Positions 33,567-45,318 are shown, counted from the first letter of the stretch. The stretch: DNA of 64,000 nucleotides from Tubiluchus corallicola (GCA_030141605.1 JAQGDQ010000512.1:1-64000), one strand, 5' to 3'. Numbers and translations are program-made. Notes: generated from the sequence alone by a model not told the origin.

Positions 33567-34060
33567 ACAATTGGTGTCATTGTGAATTCATTTTAAAACA
33601 ACAACTTGTCAACCTATTGAGAAAGAACTATCGTACACAATTTATTACCTCATTTTTGCCAAATAAAGTGCTACTTTGACGTGCACTTGTAACTAAGCAA
33701 CTGTAGAAAAAAATAAACAAAAGTATAGTTGTAATAAAACTATTCATACATCATTTTGCTTATTATTTCAATTTCAATTTTATTTCAGACATAAAGGTGT
33801 TCACATAGCTAGCTGTACACAGTAAGCGATAAAAGATAAACGAGAGTTAGGGGAGAGTGCGCTATAGCGCGCCCCCTAGGGTTCGAAGTGTTTTTACCTA
33901 GTCGGCTGCATAAATGCGTATTCACAGTATATCACTTGACAAAACGTACTTTAAAATTTGCTTGCTATCAATTTCAGGCTAATTTAATTGTAAAATTTTA
34001 AATTATTTGATCAAAAGTAATTTTGGTCAAAAGGGGCACTTCGGGAAACATTGTTCCTAT
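33567..34060. other. 3' flank of gene B, duplicated after gene D
   Basis: No gene. Contains GGGGAGAGTGCGCTATAGCG, shared with the sequence after gene D; the two differ by a LINE insertion after D. Confidence 0.6.
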
Positions 34061-34980
34061 AGCGCACACCCTGCGTTCCCACAGCGCCCACAACAATAGG
34101 TAAAATGTTCCTATAATGCCCACTGCAACAGGTAAAATGTTCCTAATGCCCACTGCAACAGTAAAATGTTCCTTAATGCCCACACAAAGGTAAAATGTTC
34201 TTAATGCCCACTCAACAGGAAAATGTTCCTAAGCCCACCAAAGAAAATGTTCCTAAATGCCCACTGCAACAGGTAAAATGTTCCTATAATGCCCACTGCA
34301 ACAGGTAAAATGTTCCTGTAATGCCCACTGCAACAGGTAAAATGTTCCTATAACGCCCATTGCAACAGGTAAAATGTTCCTACAACGCCCACAGCAACAG
34401 GTAAAATGTTCCTGTAATGCCCACTGTGACAGGTAAAATGTTCCTATAATGCCCACTGCAACAGGTAAAATTTTCTTATAATGACCACTGCAACAGGTAA
34501 AATGTTCCTATAATGCTCATTGCAACAGGTAAAATGTTCCTATAATGCCCACAGCAATAGGTAGAAAGTTCCTATAATGCTCATTGCAACAGGTAAAATG
34601 TTCCTGTAATGCCCACTGCAACAGGTAAAATGTTCCTATAACGCCCATTGCAACTGGTGAAATGTTCCTATAATGCCCACTGCAACAGGTAAAATGTTGC
34701 TATAATGCTCATTGCAACAGGTAAAATGTTCCTATAATACCCATTGCAACAGGTAAAATGATCCTATAATGCCCATTGCAACAGGTAAAATGTTCATATA
34801 ATACCCACTCGCAACAGGTAAAATGTTCATATAATACCCACTCGCAACAGGTAAAATGTTCATATAATACCCACTCGCAACAGGTAAAATGTTCATATAA
34901 TACCCACTCGCAACAGGTAAAATGTTCATATAATACCCACTCGCAACAGGTAAAATGTTCATATAATGCCCACTGCTCTG
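34061..34980. repeat. 32/33-bp minisatellite S32, array 1
   Basis: Unit GCAACAGGTAAAATGTTCCT plus ATAATGCCCACT (32 bp). At 34776-34976 a 33-bp variant (ATACCCACTCGCAAC form) is homogenised, giving open frames such as QQVKCSYNTHS that are artefacts. Every unit contains CAGGTAAAAT, a splice-donor-like string. Confidence 0.95.
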
Positions 34981-35310
34981 AACGACAAATTTAATGTAGC
35001 AAGCAACACGAATGTCACCCAGTCTGCAATTTTTATGATCTGTAATTTAACAGCTTTTTAAGTATTGATTTTATTCAGCTGTAATCACAGTTCTATGTTC
35101 AGAACTCAGTTACTATGATTAGAAATTTTAAATGCTACAAGTGTTTCCCAATTTTGCAAATCTGTGTTTGTTCCTGTAATAAAATCTTTATTAGTCGAGA
35201 AATACAGAAAAGTTTAAATGTTTTAATTTTTGGAAAATGTAGCAGATCACGCAACAAAAAAAACTATCTGTTAACAGCCGACGTGTATTTAAAAACACAA
35301 TATAGAATTA
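34981..35310. other. Intergenic, no feature
   Basis: AT-rich, no gene recognised. Confidence 0.4.
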
Positions 35311-35765
35311 TTAACCCTTTCATACCCGTTGTATACCGTGGAATACGAGAATATTCTCTGCAAAATTTTAAAACTGAGAGTTATTTGATCTGTTAATAGT
35401 TGTTTTGATTTAAGCCAATAGCAATAGACTAAAAATGGTGATAAAATGGCAAACTAGAAAATCTACATAGCATAAAAACCTGCTCAAGGTACAGTACTTT
35501 AGAGACGACTTTGTACAGATCAGCATAGCATGCATACTAAATGTCTTAAATACTTTAGAAAATTATCAGCAGTTGCAAAATGAAGCACATTTTATGCTTC
35601 CATTGAATCCCAATGAATCCCGTGGGATACAGGCTATATTTAGCACGCGGGCACAGGTAGAAAAAAATAATTATTATGAGTAAACAAGATGGACATACTG
35701 AACAAAAGTACCAAGCCAAAAATTTTTTTCTTATTAAAAAAATAATTTGGGACTGAAAGGGTTAA
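35311..35765 (-). mobile_element. T1 TTAA MITE, copy 3
   Basis: Inverted copy: TTAACCCTTTCATACCCG at the left and GGGACTGAAAGGGTTAA at the right; TTAA on both sides. Confidence 0.85.
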
Positions 35766-36192
35766 TGAACATCAACATAAGGTCATTATAATTATTTACT
35801 TAATTAATTCTAAAGTTGGTGTAAAAACACAGAGCAAACATTGCATCTAAATTGGATGTATAATGCCAAAGTTACAAACAAACAAGAATTATGTGATTTT
35901 GGAACAATTCACATTGTGTCAGAATCACATGATCACACACGTCACAAGCATTTCCACATGATTGGCGGAACCATTGGGCATACGCAGTGCACTGCAATCA
36001 GTCCTCCTCTGGAGGGTCAACATAAAGTTACTCACAATAAATACATTTAAAACGGGCATCAAGTAAGTAAGAAGCAGCAAGCGCTACCATTAACACACCA
36101 CAATGCTTTAAACTGTGCGGAAACACATAAGCACAGTTTTCTCTACATGCGAGTGTGCTGTGAACATCCCGTCCCAGGTGTGCAAAATGTCA
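35766..36192. other. Intergenic, no feature
   Basis: No gene or clear repeat between two TTAA elements. Confidence 0.4.
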
Positions 36193-36883
36193 TTAAAGTA
36201 CAAGAAAAGGGGTACCTGAAGTAGGTTTCAGAAAAATCGCCTTAAAAAATTATATTACTTTACAGCAATTTTTATGCGTATATCTTACTTGCACTGAAAG
36301 GAATTTTTGTTTGTTTTCATTTTAAATCTCCCGCAATACTGTTCCGAAGTCGCCATTACATGACGTCATGTCCCAAACGTAAATCAAGGGAAGAAAAGGC
36401 AATGTTAATTTATATCTCAAAAGACTTTACGTGCAAATCTATATTACTTAGATTTTCGCCTACCTGCTAGAAAGACTTATGTAACTAGAAAAGGAAATTA
36501 CTAATTACTTAAAATGTTTTCGCCAATTGGTAAAATGTCGCTGACTCACCCTCCAGGGTGCGCCACTCACTAGCCAAAAATGTATTTTTAATCTTATTGA
36601 CAAGATGCAGTAATTTAAAATTTTACTTAATTAGCAACATGTATGCAACGAAGGCACTGATTATTTTTTCAAACTTTACTTAATGTTATCAAAACTTGTT
36701 TCAAACGACCTACCATCAAAATGGCTGCGCCTAACGGTCATCGCGGGAGTTTAAATTTACACGTTTTATACAGAGTTACGGCCGATGCAAGCCATGCATA
36801 TGAAAAGGTAGCATGTAAGTGGTATAAAATTTCAAGACGAATTTTTAAGCTTTATGTAAGTGGAGGGTTTTCTTCCACTTTAG
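36193..36883 (+). mobile_element. T2 TTAA MITE, copy 4
   Basis: TTAAAGTACAAGAAAAG start; GGTTTTCTTCCACTTTAG decayed end. Confidence 0.75.
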
Positions 36884-37031
36884 CATTAGTGTTAGTGTGA
36901 TTGCTACACTACAGAGAAGCACCTCTTTCAAGAACTTTTCCCGCTGTGTTAGTGGATATAATTAGCTACTAGATCTTTGTACTTCTACTGCAATTTATAA
37001 ACTACAGTGCTAATCATTTTGTGTATAATCA

Positions 37032-37498
37032 CTAACCCTTTCAGTCCCAAATTATTTTTAATAAGAAAAAAAATTTGGCTTGGTACTTTTGTTCAGTATG
37101 TCATCTTGTTTACACGTAAGAATTTTTTGTTTCTACCTGTGCCCGCGTGCTAAATATAGCCTGTATCCCACGGGATACATTGGGATTCTGTGGAAGCGTA
37201 AAATGTGCTTCATTTTGCAACTGCTGATAATTTTTTAAAGTATTTAAGACATTTAGTATGCATGCTATGCTGATCTGTACAAAGTCGTCTCTGAGGTACT
37301 GTACCTTGCACAGTTTTTTATGCTATGTAGATTTTCCAGTTTGTTATTTCATCAACATTTTTAGTCTATTGTTATTGGCTTAAATCAAAATAACTATTAA
37401 CAGATCAAATAACTGTCAGTTTTAAAATTTTATTAATTTTAAAGGCAGAAAATATTCTCGTATCCCATCATAGGATACAACGGGTATGAACGGGTTAA
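37032..37498 (+). mobile_element. T1 TTAA MITE, copy 4
   Basis: CTAACCCTTTCAGTCCC start (TTAA mutated) and GGGTATGAACGGGTTAA end. It sits 200 bases before gene C. Confidence 0.8.
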
Positions 37499-37602
37499 CT
37501 ATACAGTACGTATGATGACTGCCTGACAAAAATCTAGCTGAACAATTAAACACCGAAGACTTAAAAGTAACTCGCAGTATTCCTCCTAGCAACTGACACG
37601 TG

Positions 37603-37674
37603 GTTACCATAGGAACATCACAAAGGAAAACAACTTTTCGTCATGGCAGCAACAGACATGGTTACCATAGAAAC
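37603..37674 (+). promoter_or_regulatory. Duplicated X-box-like sites and leader before LRR gene C
   Basis: Two tandem copies of a ~58-bp leader each carry an X-box-like site: GTTACCATAGGAAC (37603-37616) and GTTACCATAGAAAC (37661-37674). Each copy ends AACTTTTCGTCATGG, so the duplication also created an upstream ATG at 37643 that is out of frame with the LRR protein. Confidence 0.5.
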
Positions 37675-37700
37675 ATCACAAAGGAAAACAACTTTTCGTC

Positions 37701-38346
37701 ATGGCTGGCTACTGTGGACAGCTAGTTGAAAATCGGTGCCTAGCTCTGATCATTCCAGTAACTATTCTACTCTCGCTAGCTGTACAGTGCAGGGGAGAAT
37801 GCAACTGTGATGAAATAAACCAGGGGGAACTAATGACGCAAATGCTCTGTTTGTGTATTAGAGACATGAAAGATGCAAAACTCTGCCAGATGATCTGCAC
37901 TCCCTCAAATGCGGAGGCTGCCATCACGGTGCAGCGACTCCTCCCGAGGCAAGGCATCACGCAGCTCACGATCGCAGGTTACGCGGACACAGAACTTCCG
38001 GATAAATTTCTGGCGGGAATAACCACGCATCAACTGGTTATTGCGGCAGCAGACAAAATTCAGAATATCGGAAAGACGGCATTCGGCATTGTCAACGTGG
38101 AGGAAATGATAGTGGATAACCTGGGCGGACTGAAGACGATCCACATCCGTGCATTCCAGCGCATGGAGACACTGGCCAGTCTTATGATCAGAAACTGTCA
38201 GGCTTTAACGACGGGAGACCTGGACCTCTCCGGGAGTCCAAATCTGATAAGAATTTCAATCACTAGTACAGCAATGGAGACAATGAGAATGCCAAAACTG
38301 TACGCTAACTCAAGACAGGCAATACAGATGGAACTGGAATTGAGAG
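37701..38346 (+). CDS. LRR gene C, exon 1 (signal peptide, Cys cap, LRRs)
   Basis: I chose the second ATG (37701) because it opens the conserved frame: MAGYCGQLVENRCLALIIPV, then a hydrophobic TILLSLAVQC, CNCDEINQG, CLCIRDMKDAKLCQMIC. The LRR block has ITQLTIAGY, HQLVIAAADKIQNIGKTAF, EEMIVDNLGGLKTIHIRAFQ, LMIRNCQALTTGDLDLSGSP and ISITSTAMETMRMP. Donor GAG|GTAAAA after 38346, phase 1, weaker than in B, D and E. With exon 2 at 41196 the frame is 873 bp (290 residues). More diverged than B/D. Confidence 0.88.
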
Positions 38347-38416
38347 GTAAAAAATTTAAAAAAGCCGAATTTCTGTAACGACTTCAATTTATCTCTCGAA
38401 CTCGAACCAAACGCAG

Positions 38417-38612
38417 AAGTAAGCAAGCAAGCAGGCAGGCAGGCAGGCAGGTAGGTAGGTAGGTAAGTAAGTAAGTAAGTAAGTAAGTTTATGAGTGAGT
38501 GAGTGAATGAGTGAGTGAGTGAGTGAGTAAGTAAGAAGTAAGAAGGTAAGTAAGTAAGTCAGTCAGTCAGGCAGTCAGTCAGTAAGTAAGTAAGTAAGTA
38601 AATAACTAAGTT
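38417..38612. repeat. Compound tetranucleotide tract (GCAG/GTAG/GTAA/GAGT)n
   Basis: Successive 4-bp motifs drift from GCAG through GTAG, GTAA and GAGT; starts about 70 bases after the exon-1 donor of gene C. Confidence 0.95.
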
Positions 38613-39270
38613 TATTAGTTTATCACCGTTTTTAAAATAGCAAAATACATAACTAAGAGATTTATAAATCTGCACAACATACAATAATATTACAAAGTGC
38701 AAAAGTAATTACTGATTAGTGGTGAAAGGGTAGCGAAAGAAGAATAAGTTATTTAGGTAAGCCACCCTCTCAGGATTGTTACTAATATAATTAATTAATG
38801 TGCATGTGCCAGGTAATTAAAAATTATCAGATTTTGCATTTAAGGCGAATGAAAATTGAATTATTATACGAACGTGTTCGTTTATAATAAAATAATGTTC
38901 AGTAATGGGAAAGAAGAGATACACGTGACTATCTTTAAATAATAATTTAACCATTACGTATTAAGAAGAGGTATTATGAATGTAGAACAGTCACTAGAGC
39001 AAATATGACATTGACCTTGGCTTTGAAAATCGGTAGGATTTTTCATAATTGCTAGGCTTCTACTAGCTAGAAGTGGGCTGGTCACTTGCCATGCCATAGC
39101 TCTGCCGTGGTGCTCCCATATGTGGAAAGTTAATGTCAAGCTTAGTTTTATTCAGTCTTGGATACGAGAAAACTGTCATGCCAAACATAATATCAACATA
39201 CACTCATATCTAGGTTTACCGGAAAAATCGGAAAAATCGTAAAAAAATCTGGACTGTTAAGGAGTTCCAC
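38613..39270. other. Intron of gene C, no feature
   Basis: AT-rich; no exon or repeat recognised. Confidence 0.4.
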
Positions 39271-39855
39271 ATATTACGAACACAGTCTGTTTTTTCACAG
39301 GCTGACCGCTAGGTGGCAGGTCATCACTTTGTTGCTTAGTATTAGTTGCTTAATTATTACGAACACAGTCTGTTTTTTTACAGGCTGACCGCTAGGTGGC
39401 AGGCCATCACTTTGTTGCTTAGTATTAGGTGCTTAATTATTACGAACACAGTCTGTTGGTTTACAGGCTTACCGCTAGGTGGCAGGCCATCACTTTGTTG
39501 CTTAGTATTAGTTGCTTAATTATTACGAACACAGTCTGTTTTTTCGCAGGCTGACCGCTAGGTGGCAGGCCATCACTTTGCTGCTTAGTATTAGCTGCTT
39601 AATTATTACGAACACAGTCTGTTTCTTCGCAGGCTGACCGCTAGGTGGCATGCCATCACTCTGTTGCTTAGTATTAGTTGCTTAATTATTACGAACACAG
39701 TCTGTTTTTTCGCGGGCTGACCGCTAGGTGGCAGGCCATCACTTTGTTGCTTAGTATTAGTTGCTTAATTACGAACACAGTCTGTTTTTTTGCAGGCCGG
39801 CCGCTAGGTGGCAGGTCATCACTTTGTTGCTTGGTATTAGTTGGTTAATTACCGT
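39271..39855. repeat. ~84-bp tandem repeat, about 7 copies
   Basis: Unit ATTACGAACACAGTCTGTTT, GCAGGCTGACCGCTAGGTGG and CATCACTTTGTTGCTTAG; last copies shortened. In the intron of gene C. Confidence 0.95.
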
Positions 39856-40600
39856 TACTTGGTATCTGTACATCACTACATCAGTATAACCACGTGCATA
39901 CCTCTACATATAAAAATATATATCTCTATATTATGCGGAATTATTTGAGTCAACTGCCAACAGTTTTGTGTACTTTTGCGTAGGAGCGTGGGACGTTTGT
40001 GAGATAGTAACGCGATTGATTCTGCATTACTGTTAGTTGAATACATGGCGCTGTACTAGTACATTTTTACTGTACTAGTCTAGTATCGATAAATACGGAT
40101 AATCGGCAAATTCGGACAGACGTCCTCCCCCCCTTTTGTCTGGCAAACCGGGATACTAGTGTAGATTTTTGTTGCAAAATGAAAATGTCTACAGTGAACA
40201 AGAGAATAGAAAAGCTTGCTATATTTATCAGCTCCAAAACGAAAATACAGTTCAATTGGTGGAATTAAATGGCTATACGTTTTATGCAAAATTCACCTTC
40301 ACAAACACAGTTGTCTATTTTCTTTGTTGGAATTTGTCGACAGTATATATATGTATGTAATGATCTTTATTTGCCATTAAAATTCATTGATAATCACTGA
40401 TAAAAACTTTACAGAGATGATCAATCAGTGTTAGTTAATAAAAACTTAAACTGCTAAAGGCAAATGCTTCAGTGCAATCTAAACTACTGTGCAGTAATGG
40501 AAAGTAACGACAAATAAAATCAAACATATTTACAACTATGCACAAAAAATGAAAAACTATGATTTAATTAATATGGCCGTGGGTATATGAATTCTGAATT
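39856..40600. other. Intron of gene C; isolated decoy fragment near 40300
   Basis: 40298-40345 carries AACACAGTTGTCTATTTTC and TTTGTCGACAGTAT, the non-exonic part of the decoy units at 40.9-41.1 kb. Otherwise no feature. Confidence 0.6.
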
Positions 40601-40609
40601 AGTGTGTAT

Positions 40610-40860
40610 GTTGTCGTACTAGTGTGATGGTATTTCATATCTGGTTAATATTAGTGATTTTAATTTTGTTTCATGTGCTGATAGGGACTTGATTTGTTTA
40701 ACCTGTAATGGTAGAGAATTCCAAAGTAGAATTGCTTGTTTGATTACAGAGTTTGTTCCATAGTGGGTATTTGTCCTAATTTGTTTTAGATTGTTTGTTC
40801 TGGAATTAACGATAGGATTTGGAAAAAAGGCAAATCTGTTATGTTTTGAATATTTCATTC
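40610..40860 (-). mobile_element. LINE ORF2 C-terminal fragment
   Basis: Minus-strand frame contains RTNNLKQIRTNTHYGTNSV, IKQAILLWNSLPLQVK and ETKLKSLIL, the LWNSLP end of a reverse transcriptase ORF. It lies directly before the decoy exon copies of gene C. Confidence 0.65.
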
Positions 40861-41128
40861 CAGCATTTCAAGAACGTATTTGCCGTTCACTTGTTTGTTG
40901 TTGTTTCCTAGGTAACAAGCTGATTTGTGACTGTGCAGCAAACACAGTTGTCTATTTTCTTTGTTGGAATTTGTCGACAGTATGTTTTGAATATTTCATT
41001 TCAGCGTTTCGAGAATGTATTTGCTGTTCACTTGTTTGCTGTTGTTTCCTAGGTAACAATCTGATTTGTGACTGTGCAGCAAACACAGTTGTCGATTTTC
41101 TTTGTTGGAATTTGTCGACAGTATGTTT
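40845..41128 (+). repeat. Two tandem decoy copies of the exon-2 acceptor of gene C
   Basis: A ~142-bp unit repeats before the true exon 2. Each copy has the polypyrimidine tract, CCTAG acceptor (exon would start at 40912 or 41053) and the first 27 bases of exon 2 (GNKLICDCA or GNNLICDCA), followed by foreign sequence. Reading through from either gives Cys-rich frames that stop at 41195 without the LRRCT cap. Each copy also has a possible donor CGACA|GTATGT, making a 68-bp cassette that would shift the frame if included. Confidence 0.8.
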
Positions 41129-41195
41129 TCTGAATGTTTCATTTCAGCGTTTCAAGAACGTATTTGCCGTTCACTTGTTTGTTGTTGTTTCCTAG

Positions 41196-41422
41196 GTAAC
41201 AAGCTGATTTGTGACTGTGCAGTTAAGTGGGTAAAGTTGGAGCTGTGGAAACTATCCAAAATTGACTGTGAAGAACCAAAAAGGCTGCACGGTGAAAACG
41301 AAATTACAGCTGAAGATTTCGCCCATTGCCCTAAACCTGCCAGGGCCACAGCAACCACACAAAATGAAGCCAGTTTTTTAATAATATGTATCTCTGCCAC
41401 ACTCGTTTGGTTTCAGAACTAA
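41196..41422 (+). CDS. LRR gene C, exon 2 (LRRCT cap and hydrophobic tail)
   Basis: The third CCTAG acceptor (41191-41195) is the only one followed by the complete cap: G-NKLICDCAVKWVKLEL, SKIDCEEPKRLHGE, EITAEDFAHCP. Then a TATTQNEA linker, hydrophobic FLIICISATLVW, FQN and stop at 41420. The tail matches gene A's (…LVWSQN) rather than B/D's. Together with exon 1: 290 residues. Confidence 0.88.
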
Positions 41423-41426
41423 CAGT

Positions 41427-41432
41427 AATAAA
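41427..41432 (+). terminator. Poly(A) signal, LRR gene C
   Basis: AATAAA five bases after the stop codon. Confidence 0.45.
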
Positions 41433-41455
41433 AATATCTATCATATTAATATTCT

Positions 41456-42577
41456 TGGTATATATATATATATAAGATTCGAGGCTACAGCTCACACGAC
41501 GGCACCATTTGCGGCGATCTATACATCAAACGAAAGGTCTCGGATCTAGTGTCGTCTCATTGGGGGTTTATTTTTCGAATCGGGCGCACTGGGATTAGCG
41601 GGAGGCAAAAAACCTCCAAAAATGGCCATTTTTCGGCCGTTTTTTGCAAAAGTTATACGGCTGAGATGTAGAGAACGGTAATGGGCCGAGGGTGGTGCTG
41701 GGTATGGGTAGATAACCCGTTCAGCGGTGGTGTAGTAGGCCTAATTAGAATTCGCGAGAGGGCCACGGGGTCCCGTATTTGACAATATCTCGTTTTTGCT
41801 AATCTGACATCAAATCACGTAAGTACATGTGTTATAAGTGAGAAATAGTTGCCATAGGTGTGAGTATTCTTGCTTTTTCAGCTGCCATCTTCCTGGCTGT
41901 GAACAGAAATAGCTTTCTGGCAATGTGCTACGTCACCCAAAAAGCTAAAATCAATAATTAACCCTGAAGAGAAAAAATGCAGTTTCTTCACACCTCCGTA
42001 GACCACAAGCAGTAACACAGCACTCAGTGGCCTAACCAACGATTGTGTGACATTACCGAAGCTCGGCTCCTTGTTATGAATATCCCTCTAAGACGAGGCA
42101 GTGAACTGGCAGAGGTGACTTAGCCACAGCACTCAATGCCCTAACCAACGATTGTGTGGCATTACCGAAACTGGCCTCATTATTATGAATATCCCCCCTC
42201 CAAGATGAGGCAGTGAACTGGCAGCGGCGTCTTATCCACATTAGGATCCGCTGTGTGGAGTAAACAGTCGGGATCGGCATGGCGAAATTGGCGTTAATCA
42301 CTTTTTAATCTATGACCCGGGGTGCCATTCAGTTTGTCTAAATGAGGATACAGTACAAGCCAGTGTGCTCAGTATTGGAGCTATGTCTGTGTCTAACACT
42401 CCCATTTTTGGTACGGCCCCTACGCAAATGAAAAAGCTGAAAAATTATAGAGAACATAAATCCTAATGAAAAAAAAATTGACAAAGCTCTTACGCGCTTG
42501 ATGTCAGAATCAGCATTCACAGAAATGCGTGCGTAACAAAATAACATTTATCAAAGCAAAACAGGAACCAATCTTAA
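41456..42577. repeat. (TA)n, interspersed repeat and two ~110-bp tandem units
   Basis: 41456-41560 matches the repeat at 20.45-20.55 kb. 42010-42240 contains two copies of a unit with CTAACCAACGATTGTGTG and GAGGCAGTGAACTGGCAG. No gene is recognised in the remainder. Confidence 0.65.
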
Positions 42578-43054
42578 TTAACTCTTTCAGTCCCAAATTG
42601 TTTTTTTAATAAGAAAAAATTTTTGGCTTGGTACTTTTGTTCAGTATGTCCATCTTGTTTACTCAGAATAATTATTTTTTTCTACCTGTGTCCATGTGCT
42701 AAATATAGCCTGTATCCCACGGGATACATTGGGATTCAAAGGAAGCATAAAATGTGCTTCATTTTGCAACTGCTGATAATTTTTTTAAAGTATTTAAGAC
42801 ATTTAGTATGTACGCTATGCTGATCTGTACAAAGTCGTCACTAAAGTACTGTACCTTGAGCAGTTTTTTATGCTATCAATTGCTATGTAGATTTTATAGT
42901 TTGCCATTTTATCACCATTTTAGTCTATTGTTATTGGCTTAAATCGAAATAACTATTAACAGATCAAATAACTGTCAGTTTTAAAAATTTATTAATTTTA
43001 AAGGCAGAAAATATTCTCGTATCCCACGGGATACAACGGGTATGAAAGGGATAA
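42578..43054 (+). mobile_element. T1 TTAA MITE, copy 5
   Basis: TTAACTCTTTCAGTCCC start; GGGTATGAAAGGGATAAA end. Counterpart of the 27885 copy in the B/D duplication. Confidence 0.8.
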
Positions 43055-43056
43055 AC

Positions 43057-43517
43057 TGTAGGTCAAAACAATCAACTCTTTAAAGTATTGGAAGGAAACG
43101 TACTATTTTTTTCAAAAATGACTTACGTGAAAGAATTATTACCACACAAACACAGTTTCACATCCGTGCCACTAGTTCTTCGCTGTTACATGCATTTCAC
43201 CATTTGCTAGTTAGATGGGCACTAGCACCTGCATTTCGGAAGTGCATTGCACAGAAAACAGGTGCTGTACCTCTGAGCTCAGATGTGTTTTCTGACAAAC
43301 TACGCACTTTCAACAGTGCATGCATAAGCACAGCAGTACATTTGAAATTTGAATATTTATCTTAAAACAGTAATTTTAAATTTTAGTTCTAGTACAACAT
43401 GCTGAATGTGTTATAGTAGCGCTATACTTCAATTTTCACGTTTGCAAACACGCTCATGAATTATTTTTGCTGCTGAGAATCACGTTAATTTGTGACGTCA
43501 TCAATAGTTGGGCTCAC
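43057..43517 (+). repeat. Interspersed repeat RC, copy 3
   Basis: Matches 28340-28815 closely, then jumps at GGGCTCACC into the 92-bp satellite, a deletion junction relative to unit B. Confidence 0.75.
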
Positions 43518-44460
43518 CCGAGATTGCCAGAAACAACACCAGTAAGATTAGCATTAAACATTGAAGCACTAAAATCAGAATCAGAGACTAAGATGGGTAG
43601 GACATTTAAAGAGATTGCCCGAAACAACATCAGTAAGATTAGCAATAAACATTGGAGCACTAAAATCAGTATCAGAAGACTGAGATGGGTAGGACATTTA
43701 AAGAGATTGCCCGAAACAACATCAGTAAGATTAGCGTTAAACATTGGAGCACTAAAATCAGCATCAGAAGACTGAGATGGGTAAGCCATTTAATGAGATT
43801 ACCAGAAACAACACCAGTAAGATTAGCATTAAACATTGGAGCACTAAAATCAGCATCAGAAGACTGAGATGGGTAGGACATTTAATGAGATTACCAGAAA
43901 CAACACTAGTAAGATTAGCATTAAACATTGGAGCACTAAAATCAGAATCAGAAGACTAAGATGGGTAGGAAATTTAATGAGATTACCAGAAACAACACTA
44001 GTAAGATTAGCAATAAACATTGGAGCACTAAAATCAGCATCAGAAGACTAAGATGGGTAGGACATTTAAAGAGATTACCAGAAACAACACTAGTAAGATG
44101 AGCATTAAACATTGAAGCACTAAAATCAGAATCAGAAGACTAAGATGGGTAGGACATTTAATGAGATTGCCCGAAACAACATCAGTAAGATTAGCAATAA
44201 ACATTGGAGCACTAAAATCAGAATCAGAAGACTAAGATGGGTAGGACATTTAATGAGATTGCCCGAAACAACATCAGTAAGGTTAGCGTTAAACATTGGA
44301 GCACTAAAATCAGAACCAGAAGACTAAGATGGGTAAGCCATTTAATGAGATTACCAGAAACAACACCAGTAAGATTAGCATTAATCGAGGCACTGTAATT
44401 TACTAAACGACCTCCAGGCAAAACCAAAAACAACTTGGATATCAAGAATTAATAAAGATT
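43518..44460 (+). repeat. 92-bp satellite, second array (~9-10 copies) with LINE end
   Basis: Same unit as at 29555, with CATCAG/CACTAG variants; leaves with the LINE-like RLALIEAL and ACAACTTGGATATCAA at 44385-44445. Ends about 215 bases before the ATG of LRR gene D. Confidence 0.9.
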
Positions 44461-44633
44461 ATGAACGGCTGGCAAAGTTATCAATAGCATTACAGGATTT
44501 GAAAATTTCGGCTGCAGACGGGAAACAGTGAAGTGGTCTAATAAACGACATAGGCTCTACATCAACTGTACAATAGATGTTTAGAGCAACAGAAGAAGAA
44601 GAAGAAGGCGCAATGTCCTAGCAACAGACATTG

Positions 44634-44647
44634 GTTACCATAGTAAC
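44634..44647 (+). promoter_or_regulatory. X-box-like palindrome before LRR gene D
   Basis: GTTACCATAGTAAC, identical to the gene B site and at the same distance from the ATG (27 bases). Confidence 0.5.
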
Positions 44648-44674
44648 ATAACAAAGCCTGACACAGCATTCATC

Positions 44675-45305
44675 ATGGCTGCACTTAAAAAGTGGAGTCA
44701 GTTGTTAAACATAGCAACAATTAATCTGTTATGGGTAGCTGTAGGATGCAGAGGATGGTGCATCTGTGAAAAGATAAAAAAAGGTGAACTAACGACAGAA
44801 AACCTCTGCACATGCATCGATGACCCGGAAGATCGGAACCAATGCCAGCTGACCTGCAACGCAATGGACGCCAAGGGGGCCGCGAAAACGGACAGCCTCA
44901 TCCCATCGTATGGAGTCGATCAGCTCACAATTAGCAACTACACGGGAGAGGAGCTGCCAGATAAATATCTACAGGGAACCATCATGAGGAAACTGATTAT
45001 CACAGATTCTGAAAAACTCAAGTCCATCGGAGAGACGACATTCGGCATCATAGAAGTGGAGGAGATAATTCTGAACAGCTTACATGAGTTAAGCAAGATC
45101 GACAAAGGAGCATTTCAGCTCATGACCATACTGGAGGTGTTCACGATTAGGAACTGCAAGGCTTTAACGACAGGAGATTTTGATTTTAGCGAGACTCCGT
45201 TTCTATCAAATATTACCATTACCGGCACGGCAATAGAAAAGATGAAGATGCCAGTACTCAACGGAGGACTAGATCAGGCAAGCCATATGCACTTATTTAT
45301 GAGAG
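44675..45305 (+). CDS. LRR gene D, exon 1 (signal peptide, Cys cap, LRRs)
   Basis: MAALKKWSQLLNIATINLLW opens a signal peptide, then CICEKIKKG, CTCIDD and CQLTC. LRR lines are VDQLTISNYTGEELPDKYL, RKLIITDSEKLKSIGETTF, EEIILNSLHELSKIDKGAF, LEVFTIRNCKALTTGDFDFS and ITITGTAIEKMKMP. Donor GAG|GTAAGC, phase 1. Joined to exon 2 it gives 861 bp, 286 residues. Paralogue of B with many amino-acid changes in the cap and mid-LRR surface positions. Confidence 0.9.
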
Positions 45306-45318
45306 GTAAGCAAGTCTG

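Noticed and set aside
40067-40360. Small open frames near 40.1-40.36 kb as exons of gene C
   Set aside because: Only the fragment shared with the decoy units is recognisable; there are no splice sites in the right phase and no LRR pattern.
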